A DNA stretch of 64,000 nucleotides from Nocardioides sp. BP30 (GCF_029873215.1 NZ_CP123620.1:682001-746000); one strand, 5' to 3'. Numbered from the stretch's first letter, positions 46,104 to 55,789 are shown. The notes: generated from the letters alone by a model not told the origin. Made by a program: numbers and translations.

Positions 46104-47162
46104 ATGTACCGCCGCGCCCAGTTCCTCCTCATCGGGACAGCACTCCTGGTCGGCATCGGAGCGATCGTGCTGGCGGCGACCAGCGGCCATCACCTGGTGG
46201 ACCCCGACGGCAGCTTCCTCGGCCCGTCCTGGGCACGCCTCCCGATCCTCCTCGGCGCGGCCATCGGCGTGGACCTGATCCCGCGCACGGTATGGGTCTC
46301 GCGGGGCAAGCCGAAGCTGATGCCGGCGATCTTCCGGGAGCGGCTGCGGACGCACTGGACCCGCGACCGGCTCACGCTGGTCGGGCTCGGCGTGGTCTGC
46401 TTCTACATCGTCTACGTCGGCTACCGGAACATGAAGTCGGCGCTTCCGTTCGTCATCCACACCAAGTACGACCACGACCTCGAGCTGATCGACACCGCCA
46501 TCCTGTTCGGCCACCATCCGGGCGCGGTGATGCAGAACGTCTTCGGCGACGGGGCGCTGGCCTACCTGTTCTCCTACGTCTACCTGTGGTTCCTGCCGCT
46601 GGTGCCGATCGCGGTGACCATCTGGATCGTGTGGTCGAGAAACCTCGCCTACGGCTACTGGTTCGTCGGCTCACAGTGCATCGCCTGGACGCTGGGCACG
46701 ATCTCCTACTACGCACTGCCCACGCTGGGACCGGGGATCGCCTACCCGTACATCTACCACGGCGAGCCGGACACGCCAGCCGGCCAGCTGATGGATGCCC
46801 TCGTCCATGGCCGGCAGAACATCAGATGGAGCGAGGGGGTGGTGAACGCGGTCCAGTCCGTGGCCGGCTTCGCCTCGCTGCACTGCGCGATCACGATGCT
46901 CACGGCGCTGATGGTCCAGCACACCGTCAACAACCGCTTCCTGCGGATCTTCTTCTGGTGCAACTTCTGCGTCACCGCGCTGGCCACGCTCTACTTCGGC
47001 TGGCACAGCCTCTCCGACGACGTCGCCGGCGTGATGATCGCGCTGGTCTCCTTCTACGTCGGTGGGCTGGCCGCGGGGCACAGGTTCGAGCGCAAGGGCA
47101 CACGCGATCTTGAGGCCGAAGGTGCGCAGATCCATGCGAAGGAAGCGCTCGCGCGCGGTTGA
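46104..47162 (+). CDS. PAP2-type membrane phosphatase / AUR1-like protein
   Basis: 352 aa with about six membrane helices. C-terminal PAP2 motifs GFASLHCAITML (with His) and FGWHSLSDDVAG (Asp/His), which match the PAP2_3 / inositol-phosphoceramide-synthase-like branch. Likely dephosphorylates a lipid phosphate or transfers a headgroup in the membrane. Leaderless start predicted. Its stop TGA (47160-47162) overlaps the first unit of a 22-bp repeat array. Confidence 0.85.
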   Translation: MYRRAQFLLIGTALLVGIGAIVLAATSGHHLVDPDGSFLGPSWARLPILLGAAIGVDLIPRTVWVSRGKPKLMPAIFRERLRTHWTRDRLTLVGLGVVCFYIVYVGYRNMKSALPFVIHTKYDHDLELIDTAILFGHHPGAVMQNVFGDGALAYLFSYVYLWFLPLVPIAVTIWIVWSRNLAYGYWFVGSQCIAWTLGTISYYALPTLGPGIAYPYIYHGEPDTPAGQLMDALVHGRQNIRWSEGVVNAVQSVAGFASLHCAITMLTALMVQHTVNNRFLRIFFWCNFCVTALATLYFGWHSLSDDVAGVMIALVSFYVGGLAAGHRFERKGTRDLEAEGAQIHAKEALARG

Positions 47163-47270
47163 TTCGGGCGTCCGTCCGGGTTGAGTCGGGTCTGCGTCCG
47201 GGTTGAGTCGGGTCTGCGTCCGGGTTGAGTCGGGTCTGCGTTCGGGTTGAGTCGGGGGTCTGACCGGGTT
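47161..47270 (+). repeat. 22-bp tandem repeat array C (5 units, last degenerate)
   Basis: Units at 47161, 47183, 47205, 47227 and 47249. Consensus core GAGTCGGGTCTGCGTCC then GGGTT. Unit 1 begins GATTCGGG and its first base is inside the upstream TGA stop; unit 5 is diverged (GAGTCGGGGGTCTGACC). Confidence 0.9.
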
Positions 47271-47451
47271 GCTGGGTCGGGGTGGGTGCCGTGCGGCGCC
47301 CGCCGCCCACCGCCGAGGCAGACCTACCGCCGCGCGGCGCTCCTTCGTCGCGGCGCGTCGTCCGGTAGCGCCTCGGCGGCGCACGTCGGTCACCGCCCGG
47401 CTCTCGTCCTCGCACCATCCGGCCGTGCCCGCGGTGCTGCCGCAGTGCGTC
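47271..47451. other. Non-coding GC-rich spacer between two opposed repeat arrays
   Basis: 181 bp, very G+C rich, with no supported gene, promoter or tRNA that I can see. It lies between array C (direct) and array D (inverted). Confidence 0.5.
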
Positions 47452-47517
47452 GGGGACGGAGGCCCGATTCGACGGGGACGGAGGCCCGATTCGACGGGGA
47501 CGGAGGCCCGATTCGAC
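47452..47517 (-). repeat. 22-bp tandem repeat array D (3 units, inverted)
   Basis: Units 47452-47473, 47474-47495, 47496-47517, read on the minus strand as GAATCGGGCCTCCGTCCCC plus linker. Same family, opposite orientation to array C. Confidence 0.9.
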
Positions 47518-47640
47518 GAATGACACTGCTGTAGTTCGGGAATTACATGGTTGTCATTGTCAATGCGACACGCCGGTTAAAGCTGTGAAAGTTGGGGTTT
47601 TTGTTGCTCATGTGACTGTTGAGACGTTAAGTTCACCGGC
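47518..47640 (+). promoter_or_regulatory. AT-rich leader/promoter of the NlpC/P60 gene
   Basis: A 123-bp block clearly richer in A+T than the rest of the window, running straight up to the GTG start. No classical ribosome site precedes the GTG. Holds TTGTCA and GTTAAAG/GTTAAG segments that could be promoter parts, but no box can be assigned firmly. Confidence 0.4.
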
Positions 47641-48951
47641 GTGCCTACCTCGAAGCGGACCCTTGGAACCGCGGCCGTGCTCTCGCTCGGCCTCGCCTCG
47701 GCCTGCCTGATGACGTCCTCGGCGATCGCGCAGCCGCACCAGCCGATCCCCAGCAAGCAGGACGTGGCGCAGGCCCAGCAGGCGGTGACGAGCAAGCAGA
47801 GTGAGGTCGGCCGGATCCGGGCGCAGCTGGCGAGCGCCAACACCCGGCTGCAGCAGGCCAGCGACACCGCTGAGATCGCCGCCGAGGCCTACAACGGCGC
47901 GCAGTGGAAGGCCGACCAGGCCCGGACGGCAGCGGACCAGGCCCGCGAAGCGGCGAAGCAGGCCCAGGCCGCTCAGCAGGCGCAGCGCAAGGCGTACGCC
48001 CAGAGCGTGGTCGGCGACTACCAGGCCGCACCCGAGCTGACCTCACTGGCGGGTATGGCCAAGGCAGACGGGATCGACCAGATCCAGCAGCAGACCCAGG
48101 CGATGAACACCTCGCAGACGGCGCTCAACGCGCAGTACGGCCGGCTCCAGGCCGCGGCCTCCCTGGCCAAGGTCACCTCCAGCCAGGCCGCAGACACCGA
48201 GCGCAAGGCAGCCGCTGCCGAGGCGGAGGCCAAGCAGAAGCGCGACGCCGCGGCGACGGCCGCGCAGAAGGCGCAGGACGAGGCGGCAGGCATCGCCGTA
48301 CAGAAGACGAAGCTGATCCGGCAGCTGGCCCACCTCAAGCACGTCAGCGTGAAGATCGCAGCGAAGCGGCAGGCCGCGCTCGAGGAGCGGGCCGAGGAGC
48401 GCGCGGCCGCTGCCGCCGCGGCGAAGGAGGCCGCCGAGGCAGCGGCGAAGCAGGCCGCCGCCGAGGCGCAGGCGAAGGCCGCCCAGCAGCGCGAGTCGCA
48501 GAAGGGCGCCCGCACCGGCACCATGCCGAGCGCACAGGCGGCGCCGAGCGCCTCGAGTCACGCCGACCAGGCCCCGGCCACCAGCGCCTCAGGCGTGTCA
48601 GCAGCCCTCTCCTTCGCCCGAGCCCAGATCGGCGAGCCCTACGTGTGGGGCGCCGCCGGGCCGAGCAGCTGGGACTGCTCCGGCCTGGTCATGCGGGCCT
48701 GGGAACAGGGCGGCATCGACCTGCCGCACTACTCGGTCGCGCAGTACGAGGAGTCGACGCCGATCAGCTTCGGCGACCTCCGCCCCGGTGACCTGGTCTT
48801 CTGGGGCACCACCGAGAACCCCGGCTCGATCCACCACGTCGCGCTCTACGCCGGCAACGGCATGATCATCCAGGCCCCGCACACCGGGGCCGACGTCGAC
48901 GAGGTCTCGATGTACTCCTGGACGGCACCGAACTTCTTCGCCCGTCCCTGA
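47641..48951 (+). CDS. Secreted NlpC/P60 peptidoglycan hydrolase with coiled coil
   Basis: 436 aa, GTG start. Signal peptide to about residue 30 (SSAIAQ). Residues 35-280 are Ala/Gln/Lys/Glu-rich helical coiled coil, split by a basic stretch; an Ala/Ser linker follows. NlpC/P60 domain about 318-436 with catalytic Cys in WDCSGLVMRAW, His in SIHHVALYAG and a third polar residue (His/Gln in IQAPHTG). Such RipA-like endopeptidases cut between D-Glu and meso-DAP during division; coiled coil regulates access. Confidence 0.92.
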   Translation: MPTSKRTLGTAAVLSLGLASACLMTSSAIAQPHQPIPSKQDVAQAQQAVTSKQSEVGRIRAQLASANTRLQQASDTAEIAAEAYNGAQWKADQARTAADQAREAAKQAQAAQQAQRKAYAQSVVGDYQAAPELTSLAGMAKADGIDQIQQQTQAMNTSQTALNAQYGRLQAAASLAKVTSSQAADTERKAAAAEAEAKQKRDAAATAAQKAQDEAAGIAVQKTKLIRQLAHLKHVSVKIAAKRQAALEERAEERAAAAAAAKEAAEAAAKQAAAEAQAKAAQQRESQKGARTGTMPSAQAAPSASSHADQAPATSASGVSAALSFARAQIGEPYVWGAAGPSSWDCSGLVMRAWEQGGIDLPHYSVAQYEESTPISFGDLRPGDLVFWGTTENPGSIHHVALYAGNGMIIQAPHTGADVDEVSMYSWTAPNFFARP

Positions 48952-48986
48952 GGCGCCGACCGGGTTCGGAGGAGGCGGGTCGGGGA

Positions 48987-48992
48987 TACCTT
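48987..48992 (+). promoter_or_regulatory. -10 hexamer TACCTT for leaderless acyl-CoA oxidase gene
   Basis: TACCTT ends 7 nt before ATG 49000. Confidence 0.5.
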
Positions 48993-48999
48993 CGGGGGC

Positions 49000-50925
49000 A
49001 TGAGCACCGACGACCTGACCCAGGGCCTGGCCGCCGCCCTCGACGGCCGTGACGCGGACGTACGCCGCCAGGTCCGTGACCAGCTGATCCCGCACGCCGG
49101 CCTGTTGCACGAGGCAGACGAGCTGCCGCGCGATGCCTATCGCGAACGCGTGCGCGACCTGCTCCTGGAGATGACGAAGTCGGGTCTGACCGGCCTCGGC
49201 TTCCCCAAGGAGTACGGCGGGGCGGGGGACGTCGGCGCCTCCATCGCCGCCTTCGAGACGCTGGCGCTGGGAGACCTGTCGATCCTGGTGAAGTCGGGTG
49301 TGCAGTTCGGCCTGTTCGGCGGCGCGATCCTGCACCTCGGCACCGAGCGGCACCACGAGGCCTACCTCTCCGACGTGGTCTCCGGACGACTGCTGGGATG
49401 CTTCGCGATGACCGAGCACGGGCACGGCTCGAACGTCGCCGAGCTCGGCACCACCCTCACCTACGACCCGGACACCGACGAGCTCATCGTCACGACCACC
49501 GACGCCAACGCCTACAAGGACTACATCGGCAACGCCGCCAAGGACGGTGAGCTCGCGGTCGTGTTCGCGAACCTGGTGGTCGCGGGGGAGAAGCACGGGG
49601 TGCACGCGGTGCTCGTGCCGATCCGTGTCGACGGCCGGCCCGCCCCCGGCGTACGGATCGAGGACGATGGCCCGAAGATGGGCCTCAACGGCGTGGACAA
49701 CGGCCGGCTGTGGTTCGACGACGTCCGGGTGCCGCGGGCCAACCTGCTCAACCGGTTCGCCGACATCACCGACGACGGCCGCTACGAGAGCTCGATCGAG
49801 AACCCGAACCGGCGCTTCTTCACCATGCTCGGCACGCTCGTCCAGGGTCGCGTGAGCGTCGGCGGAGCGGCGCTGGGCGCAGCCAGGTCGGCCCTGACGA
49901 TCGCCACCCTGTACGCCGACCGCCGCCGCCAGTTCGGCTCCGGCGATGGGCAGGAGATGCTCCTGCTCGACTACGGCCAGCACCAGCGTCGGCTGCTCCC
50001 GCTGATCGCCCGCACCTACGCTCTCACCTTCGCCCAGGAGGTGCTGCGCGAGCAGTTGCACGAGGTCTTCAGCGCGCCGCCGGAGACCGTCGAGACCCAG
50101 ACCCGCCGCGAGCTGGAGTCACGTGCCGCCGGTACCAAGGCTCTGGCCACCTGGCACGCCACCCGCGCCATCCAGGAGTGTCGGGAGGCCTGTGGTGGCG
50201 CCGGCTACCTGGCGGCCAACCGGTTCGCCGCGCTCAAGGCCGACACCGATGTCTTCACCACCTTCGAGGGTGACAACACGGTGCTCCTCCAGCTGGTCGC
50301 CAAGGGCCTGCTGACCGATTACGCCAGCGACTTCGAGGACCTCGACCAGTTCGGCATGGTCCGCTTCGTGACAGGGGTCGCCGTGGAGACGGTGCTGGAG
50401 CGGACAGCGGCGCACAAGCTGCTGGAGCGTGTCCGGGACCTGCTGCCTGGCGGCGACTCCTGGGACCAGGAGGCCGAGCTGCGCGACCCGGAGTACCACC
50501 TCGCGATGCTCCGCTTCCGCGAGGAGCACATGCTGGGCGGCGTGGCGCGCCGGCTCAAGCGCGGCGTCGACGCCGGCGGCGACCCGGCCGCTGTCTTCTC
50601 CGGCGTGCAGGACCACGTGATCGCCTCGGCGCACGCCCACGTGGAGCGGCTTGTCCTCGAGGCGTTCACCGCCAAGGTCGACAAGCTGCCCGACGGGCCG
50701 ACCAAGGATCTCCTGGCGCGGGTGTGCAGCCTGCACGCACTCGGCGAGATCGAGCGCGACCGCGCCTGGTTCCTCGAGCACGGCCGGCTCAGCGTGGCAC
50801 GGTCCAAGGCGATCTCCCGCGAGGTCGGCGCGCTGTGCCGCGAGCTGCGCCCCTCGGCGAGCACGCTGGTCGAGGCGTTCAGCGTCCCGCGCGAGCTGCT
50901 CCGCGCCGAGGACCTGATCGGCTGA
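49000..50925 (+). CDS. Acyl-CoA oxidase / acyl-CoA dehydrogenase family flavoprotein
   Basis: 641 aa. Acyl-CoA dehydrogenase N-, middle and C-domains; CFAMTEHGHGSNVAELGT (FAD/substrate site, about 131-148), WFDDVRVPRANLLNR, RRQFG, and FTTFEGDNTVLLQLVAKGLL where the Glu is the catalytic base of acyl-CoA oxidases. C-terminal extension (about 450-641) matches ACOX-type proteins rather than 380-aa ACADs. Predicted to make trans-2-enoyl-CoA with H2O2 or electron transfer. Coupled to the next hydrolase (1-nt overlap). Confidence 0.92.
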   Translation: MSTDDLTQGLAAALDGRDADVRRQVRDQLIPHAGLLHEADELPRDAYRERVRDLLLEMTKSGLTGLGFPKEYGGAGDVGASIAAFETLALGDLSILVKSGVQFGLFGGAILHLGTERHHEAYLSDVVSGRLLGCFAMTEHGHGSNVAELGTTLTYDPDTDELIVTTTDANAYKDYIGNAAKDGELAVVFANLVVAGEKHGVHAVLVPIRVDGRPAPGVRIEDDGPKMGLNGVDNGRLWFDDVRVPRANLLNRFADITDDGRYESSIENPNRRFFTMLGTLVQGRVSVGGAALGAARSALTIATLYADRRRQFGSGDGQEMLLLDYGQHQRRLLPLIARTYALTFAQEVLREQLHEVFSAPPETVETQTRRELESRAAGTKALATWHATRAIQECREACGGAGYLAANRFAALKADTDVFTTFEGDNTVLLQLVAKGLLTDYASDFEDLDQFGMVRFVTGVAVETVLERTAAHKLLERVRDLLPGGDSWDQEAELRDPEYHLAMLRFREEHMLGGVARRLKRGVDAGGDPAAVFSGVQDHVIASAHAHVERLVLEAFTAKVDKLPDGPTKDLLARVCSLHALGEIERDRAWFLEHGRLSVARSKAISREVGALCRELRPSASTLVEAFSVPRELLRAEDLIG

Positions 50926-51485
50926 TGGCCGCCGAGCACGTCGACCTCGGCCCGGCCCGTGACGAGGTCGGGCTGCTGGTCGTGCTGCCGGGCCGTGGCT
51001 ACCACCCGGACAAGCCGTTGCTCGCGGTGGCGACCCAGGCAGCCGTGGATCTGGGCTGGCGGGTGCGGCAGGTCTGGTGGAAGGCACCCGAGCAGGTGGA
51101 TACCGCCTGGGCCGGCGCGCAGCTCGCTGACGCCGTCAGCGGCTACGACGGGCCGGTGCGGCTGCTGGCCAAGTCGCTGGCCAGCCTCGCCGCGCACGAG
51201 GCGGCGCGGGCGGCGTACGGGTCCTGCTGGCTGACGCCGCTGCTCGGCCGTGACGACGTCGTCGAGGGCATCGCTGCCAACCGGGCCACGCAGCTGCTCG
51301 TCGGCGGTACGGCGGACGAGGCGTGGGACTCCGCGACGGCGCAGCGGCTCGCGGGTCGGGGGGTCGAGGTGCTGGAGCTGCCCGGTGCGGATCACTCGCT
51401 GAACGCCAGGGGCAGGAACGCGACCGCCAGCGCGCATGCTGAGTTCATCCGCGTCTTCGGGCGCTGGCTGGCGGAAAGGGAATGA
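50925..51485 (+). CDS. Small alpha/beta hydrolase-like protein
   Basis: 186 aa. Fold hints: LLVVLPGRGYHPDKPLL (oxyanion), LLAKSLASLAAHEAA (nucleophile elbow with Ser; weaker than GxSxG) and LPGADHSLNARG (His) near 149. KANL2-like small hydrolase; activity unknown. ATG shares its A with the upstream stop. TGA stop (51483-51485) is the first 3 bases of a repeat element. Confidence 0.75.
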   Translation: MAAEHVDLGPARDEVGLLVVLPGRGYHPDKPLLAVATQAAVDLGWRVRQVWWKAPEQVDTAWAGAQLADAVSGYDGPVRLLAKSLASLAAHEAARAAYGSCWLTPLLGRDDVVEGIAANRATQLLVGGTADEAWDSATAQRLAGRGVEVLELPGADHSLNARGRNATASAHAEFIRVFGRWLAERE

Positions 51486-51603
51486 CCCCCAGGGGTCGCA
51501 ACCGCACGTTGTCGGGCAATGCTTCGCCCACCAACATGCGGAATTGACCCCCAGGGGTCACAACCGCAACCGCAACCGCAACCGCAACCGCAACCGCAAC
51601 CGC
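51483..51603. repeat. Composite repeat: duplicated 24-mer, hairpin and (AACCGC)7
   Basis: A 24-bp motif beginning TGACCCCCAGGGGTC occurs at 51483-51506 and again at 51545-51568 with one mismatch. Its GACCCC-N2-GGGGTC arms are palindromic. Between copies, CCGCACGTTGTCGGGC and CGCCCACCAACATGCGG can pair imperfectly. The second copy runs into seven AACCGC hexamers (51562-51603). It fills the gap between the convergent hydrolase and ppa genes and may end transcription from both sides. Confidence 0.85.
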
Positions 51604-51610
51604 AGAAGGC

Positions 51611-52102
51611 TCAGTACCCGGCGGCCTTCGCCCGCTCGTACGACGCCTCGATCTCCGTGATCGCGGCGTCGCGGCCCACCCAGTCAGAGCCCTTGACGGA
51701 CTTGCCCGGCTCGAGGTCCTTGTAGCGCTCGAAGAAGTGCTTGATCTCGTCGAGGTCCCAGTTGGCGACGTCGTCGATGTCCTGGATGTCGTCGAAGCGC
51801 GGGTCGTTCGGGACGCACAGGACCTTCTCGTCCTGGCCCTTCTCGTCCTCCATCACGTACATCGCGACGGGGCGGCACTCGACCACCACGCCGGGGTAGA
51901 CGGGGAACGGCAGCAGCACGAGCGCGTCCAACGGGTCGCCATCGCCGCCGAGGGTGCCCTCGATGTAGCCGTAGTCGGTCGGGTAGACCATCGAGGTGAA
52001 CAGCACGCGGTCGAGGCGGATCTTGCCGCTCTCGTGGTCGACCTCGTACTTGTTGCGCGAGCCCTTCGGGATCTCGATCAGGACGTCGAACGTCAGCGTC
52101 AT
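51611..52102 (-). CDS. ppa: Inorganic pyrophosphatase
   Basis: 163-aa family I soluble PPase, hydrolysing PPi. ATG 52102 with GCGGAGGC upstream. Conserved [30 protein letters not shown] (metal-binding Asp cluster, about 50-66) and [20 protein letters not shown]. Divergent from dacB with a 112-bp gap. Confidence 0.97.
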   Translation of the reverse strand: MTLTFDVLIEIPKGSRNKYEVDHESGKIRLDRVLFTSMVYPTDYGYIEGTLGGDGDPLDALVLLPFPVYPGVVVECRPVAMYVMEDEKGQDEKVLCVPNDPRFDDIQDIDDVANWDLDEIKHFFERYKDLEPGKSVKGSDWVGRDAAITEIEASYERAKAAGY

Positions 52103-52214
52103 GTGTGTGCCTCCGCAAGTGTTGTGACGTGCCATTCTCCACCACAATGGCGGTCGCACTCTCATCAGCCCTGATTCCTCACGCGTCGAGGAGCAGGCTC
52201 CCAGGAGGTCATCG

Positions 52215-53609
52215 GTGTCACGCTCGGGTCAGCGCCGTCGGCTCGGCCGGTTCGCTCTGGTCGGGCTCGTCGTCCTCCTCCTCGTCGTCGGTGGGGCGAC
52301 CTGGAGCCTGGGCTGGGTCGACCACTGGCGCGGTCACGACCGCGTCGCCGCCACGCCCCCGCCGCTGCCGTTGAGCGTGCACCCACCCTCGCCGAGCCCG
52401 GCCCCGGCGATCGCCGCCCCCAGCGACGGCACCCTGAAGCCCGAGGCCGTACGCCGGGTCCTGCGCCGCGGTCTCACCGCGGCTCTCGGCGACCACGTCC
52501 TCGCGGCCGTGGCGGGCACCACGGGTGCCGCCGTCGCGTCCCGCGGGTCCGGCGTGGCCACGCCGGCCTCGACGAACAAGCTGCTCACCGCCGCGACGGT
52601 GCTGACTCTCGACGGCCCGGAGAAGCGGTTCGCCACCCGCGTCGTCGCGGGCACCGGGCACCGGATCGTGCTGGTCGGGGGCGGCGATCCGCTGCTCGCG
52701 GCGCGCCCCGACAAGGGCTATCCGCAGGCCGCGGACCTCACGACGCTCGCCCGCGAGACGGCAGCGGCGCTGCGGCAGCGCGGCACCCACCGGGTGCGGC
52801 TGCAGTACGACGCCGGCCTGTTCACCGGGCCCGCTGTCAACCCTTCCTGGCCGCCGAGCTACATCAGCGAGGGGGTGGTCGCGCCGATCACCGCGCTGTG
52901 GGCCGACGAGGGCCGGACCCACGGGGGCGACGGCCGCGTCGCCGACCCGGCCGCCGACGCGGCCCGGACCTTCGCGAACGCCCTGACCGCCGCCGGGATC
53001 GGTGTCGCCGGCTCACCGAGCGCTGCGACGGCTCCGGCCGGCGCGACGCTGCTGGCGCAGGTGCAGAGTCCGCCGCTGCGCGAGATCGTCGACCACGTGC
53101 TGGAGACCAGCGACAACGAGGGCGCCGAGGTGCTCGCCCACCAGGCCGGTCTCGCGGCCGGTACCGGCGGCAGCTTCGCCGGCGGCGTGGAGGCGGTCAC
53201 GACGACGCTGACCAAGCTCGGTGTGGACACCACGGGGCTGACGCTGCACGACGGCAGCGGCCTCTCGCGCGCGGACCGGCTCTCCGCCACGACGCTGGTC
53301 CAGGTGCTGCAGAAGGCGGCCACCCAGGCGCGGTTGGCGCCGATCGTGAGCGCCCTGCCGGTCGCCGCGTTCAGCGGCTCCCTGCTGGAGCGGTACGACG
53401 ACCACGCCGACGCGGGGCGCGGCGTGGTCCGGGCCAAGACCGGCACGCTGACCGGTGTGGACGCGCTCGCCGGGTACACCCGCGACGCGGACGGCAGCCC
53501 CGTGGTGTTCGCGGTCGTGGCCGACCGCGTCGACGTACCGGACACGCTCAAGGCGCGCGACGCCCTCGACGCGTTGGCCAGCGCGCTGACGACTTGCCGC
53601 TGCGGATAG
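52215..53609 (+). CDS. dacB: D-Ala-D-Ala carboxypeptidase/endopeptidase (PBP4, peptidase S13)
   Basis: 464 aa, GTG start after AGGAGGT. Single N-terminal membrane helix (about 13-33), Pro-rich linker, S13 domain. Active-site Ser119 in STNK (SxxK), second motif SDN (Ser299), and KTGT (Lys408). Cleaves D-Ala from, or endopeptidic bonds in, peptidoglycan outside the membrane. First gene of the dacB-DUF2342-tilS-hpt-ftsH block; its TAG stop is part of the next gene's -10 hexamer. Confidence 0.95.
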   Translation: MSRSGQRRRLGRFALVGLVVLLLVVGGATWSLGWVDHWRGHDRVAATPPPLPLSVHPPSPSPAPAIAAPSDGTLKPEAVRRVLRRGLTAALGDHVLAAVAGTTGAAVASRGSGVATPASTNKLLTAATVLTLDGPEKRFATRVVAGTGHRIVLVGGGDPLLAARPDKGYPQAADLTTLARETAAALRQRGTHRVRLQYDAGLFTGPAVNPSWPPSYISEGVVAPITALWADEGRTHGGDGRVADPAADAARTFANALTAAGIGVAGSPSAATAPAGATLLAQVQSPPLREIVDHVLETSDNEGAEVLAHQAGLAAGTGGSFAGGVEAVTTTLTKLGVDTTGLTLHDGSGLSRADRLSATTLVQVLQKAATQARLAPIVSALPVAAFSGSLLERYDDHADAGRGVVRAKTGTLTGVDALAGYTRDADGSPVVFAVVADRVDVPDTLKARDALDALASALTTCRCG

Positions 53610-53612
53610 GTT
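53607..53612 (+). promoter_or_regulatory. -10 hexamer TAGGTT for leaderless DUF2342 gene
   Basis: TAGGTT starts with the dacB stop codon TAG and ends 7 nt before ATG 53620. Confidence 0.5.
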
Positions 53613-53619
53613 CGAGGAC

Positions 53620-54690
53620 ATGACGGCAGCGGGGTACGGCGCTCGCGAGGACGGTGGCAGCGCCCAGGGGATGGTCGACTGGGACTTCGCCGTCCGCATC
53701 GGCTCGGGCATCGCCGGCGAGGGCCCGCAGGTCAGCCGGGCCGAGGGCGCTGCGGTGGTGGCCGAGCTGCGTGCCGACGCCGGCCGGGCGACGGGTCTGG
53801 TCAAGGAGTTCACCGGCCTCGACGCGCCCGCCGACACCGCTCCGGTGCTGGTGGTCGACCGTGCCGGCTGGGTGCAGGCCAACGCCGACGCGTTCGCGCA
53901 CGTCATCGCGCCCGTGGTCGACAAGCTGGTCGACAAGCGTCCGATGAGCGGCATCGCCCGCAGCGTCGGCGCCAAGGTCACCGGCGCCGAGGTGGGCGGC
54001 CTGCTGGGCTTCTTGTCCAGCAAGGTGCTGGGCCAGTTCGACCCGTTCGCCGAGACGGCTGCCGGCCCGCACGGGCGGCTGCTGCTGGTGGCGCCCAACA
54101 TCGTCCACGTGGAGCGCGAGCTCGGCGTCGACCCGACCGACTTCCGGCTCTGGGTGTGCCTGCACGAGGAGACCCACCGGGTGCAGTTCACCGCGAATCC
54201 GTGGCTGCGTGACCACCTCCTCGGTGAGATCAAGGCGCTCGCGGACACGATGGACGTGCAGAGCATGCTCGGCGACGGGCTGTCCCGGGCGGTCGAGGCG
54301 ATCAAGGGCAACGGCAACCTGCTGGAGGCCGTCTCCTCGCCCGAGCAGCGCGAGATCATGGACCGCGTCACCGGCGTGATGTCGCTACTCGAAGGGCACG
54401 CCGACGTGGTGATGGACGACGTGGGGCCGACCGTCATCCCCTCGGTGGCGACCATCCGCACGGCCTTCGACAAGCGCCGCAAGGGCATCGGCACCCTCGA
54501 CCGGGTGCTGCGCCGGCTGCTCGGCCTGGAGCAGAAGATGGCCCAGTACCGCGATGGTGCCGTCTTCGTGCGCACCGTCGTGGACAAGGTCGGCATGGAG
54601 CAGTTCAACGCTGTCTTCACCGGTCCCAAGACCCTGCCCTCCAAGGACGAGATCCACCACCCCGAGCGGTGGATCGCCAGGGTGCTGTGA
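53620..54690 (+). CDS. DUF2342 zinc-dependent metalloprotease-like protein
   Basis: 356 aa. HEETH at 182-186 gives an HExxH zinc site and EGHADVVMD (Glu258) a third ligand candidate, typical of the DUF2342/TIGR03624 family once tied to F420 gene neighbourhoods. No signal peptide, so probably cytosolic. Function in actinobacteria not established. Conserved between dacB and tilS. Confidence 0.9.
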   Translation: MTAAGYGAREDGGSAQGMVDWDFAVRIGSGIAGEGPQVSRAEGAAVVAELRADAGRATGLVKEFTGLDAPADTAPVLVVDRAGWVQANADAFAHVIAPVVDKLVDKRPMSGIARSVGAKVTGAEVGGLLGFLSSKVLGQFDPFAETAAGPHGRLLLVAPNIVHVERELGVDPTDFRLWVCLHEETHRVQFTANPWLRDHLLGEIKALADTMDVQSMLGDGLSRAVEAIKGNGNLLEAVSSPEQREIMDRVTGVMSLLEGHADVVMDDVGPTVIPSVATIRTAFDKRRKGIGTLDRVLRRLLGLEQKMAQYRDGAVFVRTVVDKVGMEQFNAVFTGPKTLPSKDEIHHPERWIARVL

Positions 54691-54715
54691 CCGTGCCGGT
54701 CACGTGGACGGCGCG

Positions 54716-55789
54716 GTGAGCCTGCCGGCCCCGGTCGCCGCCGTACGTCGCGGTGTGCGTGAGACGCTGACCCTCGTGCCGGCCGGTGCGGGTCGGGTGT
54801 GGCTGCCGGACTCGGCCGGCGCGCCGGTGCTGGTCGCCTGCTCGGGCGGCGCCGACTCACTCGCCCTGCTCTCCGCGACCATCTTCGAGCTGCGGCGCAG
54901 CGACAACCAGGTGATCGGCGTCGTCGTCGACCACGGCCTCCAGGACGGTTCCGCCGAGCACACCTCCCGGGTGGTCGCTCAGATGGCGGCGATGGGCGCG
55001 GACGAGACCGCGTCGATCCGCGTCAGCGTCGACTCGACGGCTATCGGCGTCGAGGCGGGCGCCCGCGAGGCCCGGTACGCCGCCCTCGCCCAGCTCGCCA
55101 TCCACTTTGGTGCCCGCACGGTGCTGCTCGGGCATACCCGCGACGACCAGGCCGAGACCGTGCTGCTCGGGCTCGCGCGGGGCAGCGGCGGCCGCTCGAT
55201 CGCCGGCATGCGGCACAGCTTCACCAGGGGCGGCGTCGCCTTCCGGCGTCCGTTGCTGGACGTGACCCGGGAGCAGACCGAGGCGGCGTGCCGGCACGAG
55301 GGCCTCGACTTCTGGGTCGACCCGCACAACGCCGACCCGCGCTTCCTGCGGGCGCGCGTCAGGCACGACGTGCTGCCCGTGCTGGAGCGGGAGCTCGGGC
55401 CCGGCGTCGCGGCCACGCTCGCACGCACGGCCGAGCAGCTGCGACCCGACATGGAGTTCCTCGACGATTTCGCCGAGAGGCTGTTCGGCGACGCCCGCGA
55501 GGAGATCGACGGCGTGCCCACGGCAGGGCTCGGCGTACGGGTGCGGATCGAGCCCGTCGAGCCGATGGGCCGGGCGATGCGGACCCGGGTCGCGCGGCTG
55601 GCGGCGCTGGAGGCCGGCTGCCCGGGCGACGAGCTCTTCGCCCTCCACATCAACGCGGTGGCGGACCTGCTGGTCCATGGCGCGGGCGGTCGCCGGATCC
55701 AGCTGCCGGGGCACGTCACCGCCTACCAGGACGCCGGCGTCCTCGCCTTTCGGCGTACTGGCTCAGGCCCCTCGGCCGCCGCCGGTTAG
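54716..55789 (+). CDS. tilS: tRNA(Ile)-lysidine synthetase
   Basis: 357 aa from GTG 54716 (GTG 54704 is an alternative). PP-loop SGGADS at 43-48; LGHTRDDQAETVLLGLARGSG (HTxxDQAET, about 134-154) and FWVDPHNADPRFLRARVRH are TilS signatures. Attaches lysine to the wobble C of tRNA-Ile(CAU). Lacks the longer C-terminal domain of E. coli TilS, as usual in actinobacteria. Stop TAG is part of the hpt -10 hexamer. Confidence 0.95.
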   Translation: MSLPAPVAAVRRGVRETLTLVPAGAGRVWLPDSAGAPVLVACSGGADSLALLSATIFELRRSDNQVIGVVVDHGLQDGSAEHTSRVVAQMAAMGADETASIRVSVDSTAIGVEAGAREARYAALAQLAIHFGARTVLLGHTRDDQAETVLLGLARGSGGRSIAGMRHSFTRGGVAFRRPLLDVTREQTEAACRHEGLDFWVDPHNADPRFLRARVRHDVLPVLERELGPGVAATLARTAEQLRPDMEFLDDFAERLFGDAREEIDGVPTAGLGVRVRIEPVEPMGRAMRTRVARLAALEAGCPGDELFALHINAVADLLVHGAGGRRIQLPGHVTAYQDAGVLAFRRTGSGPSAAAG

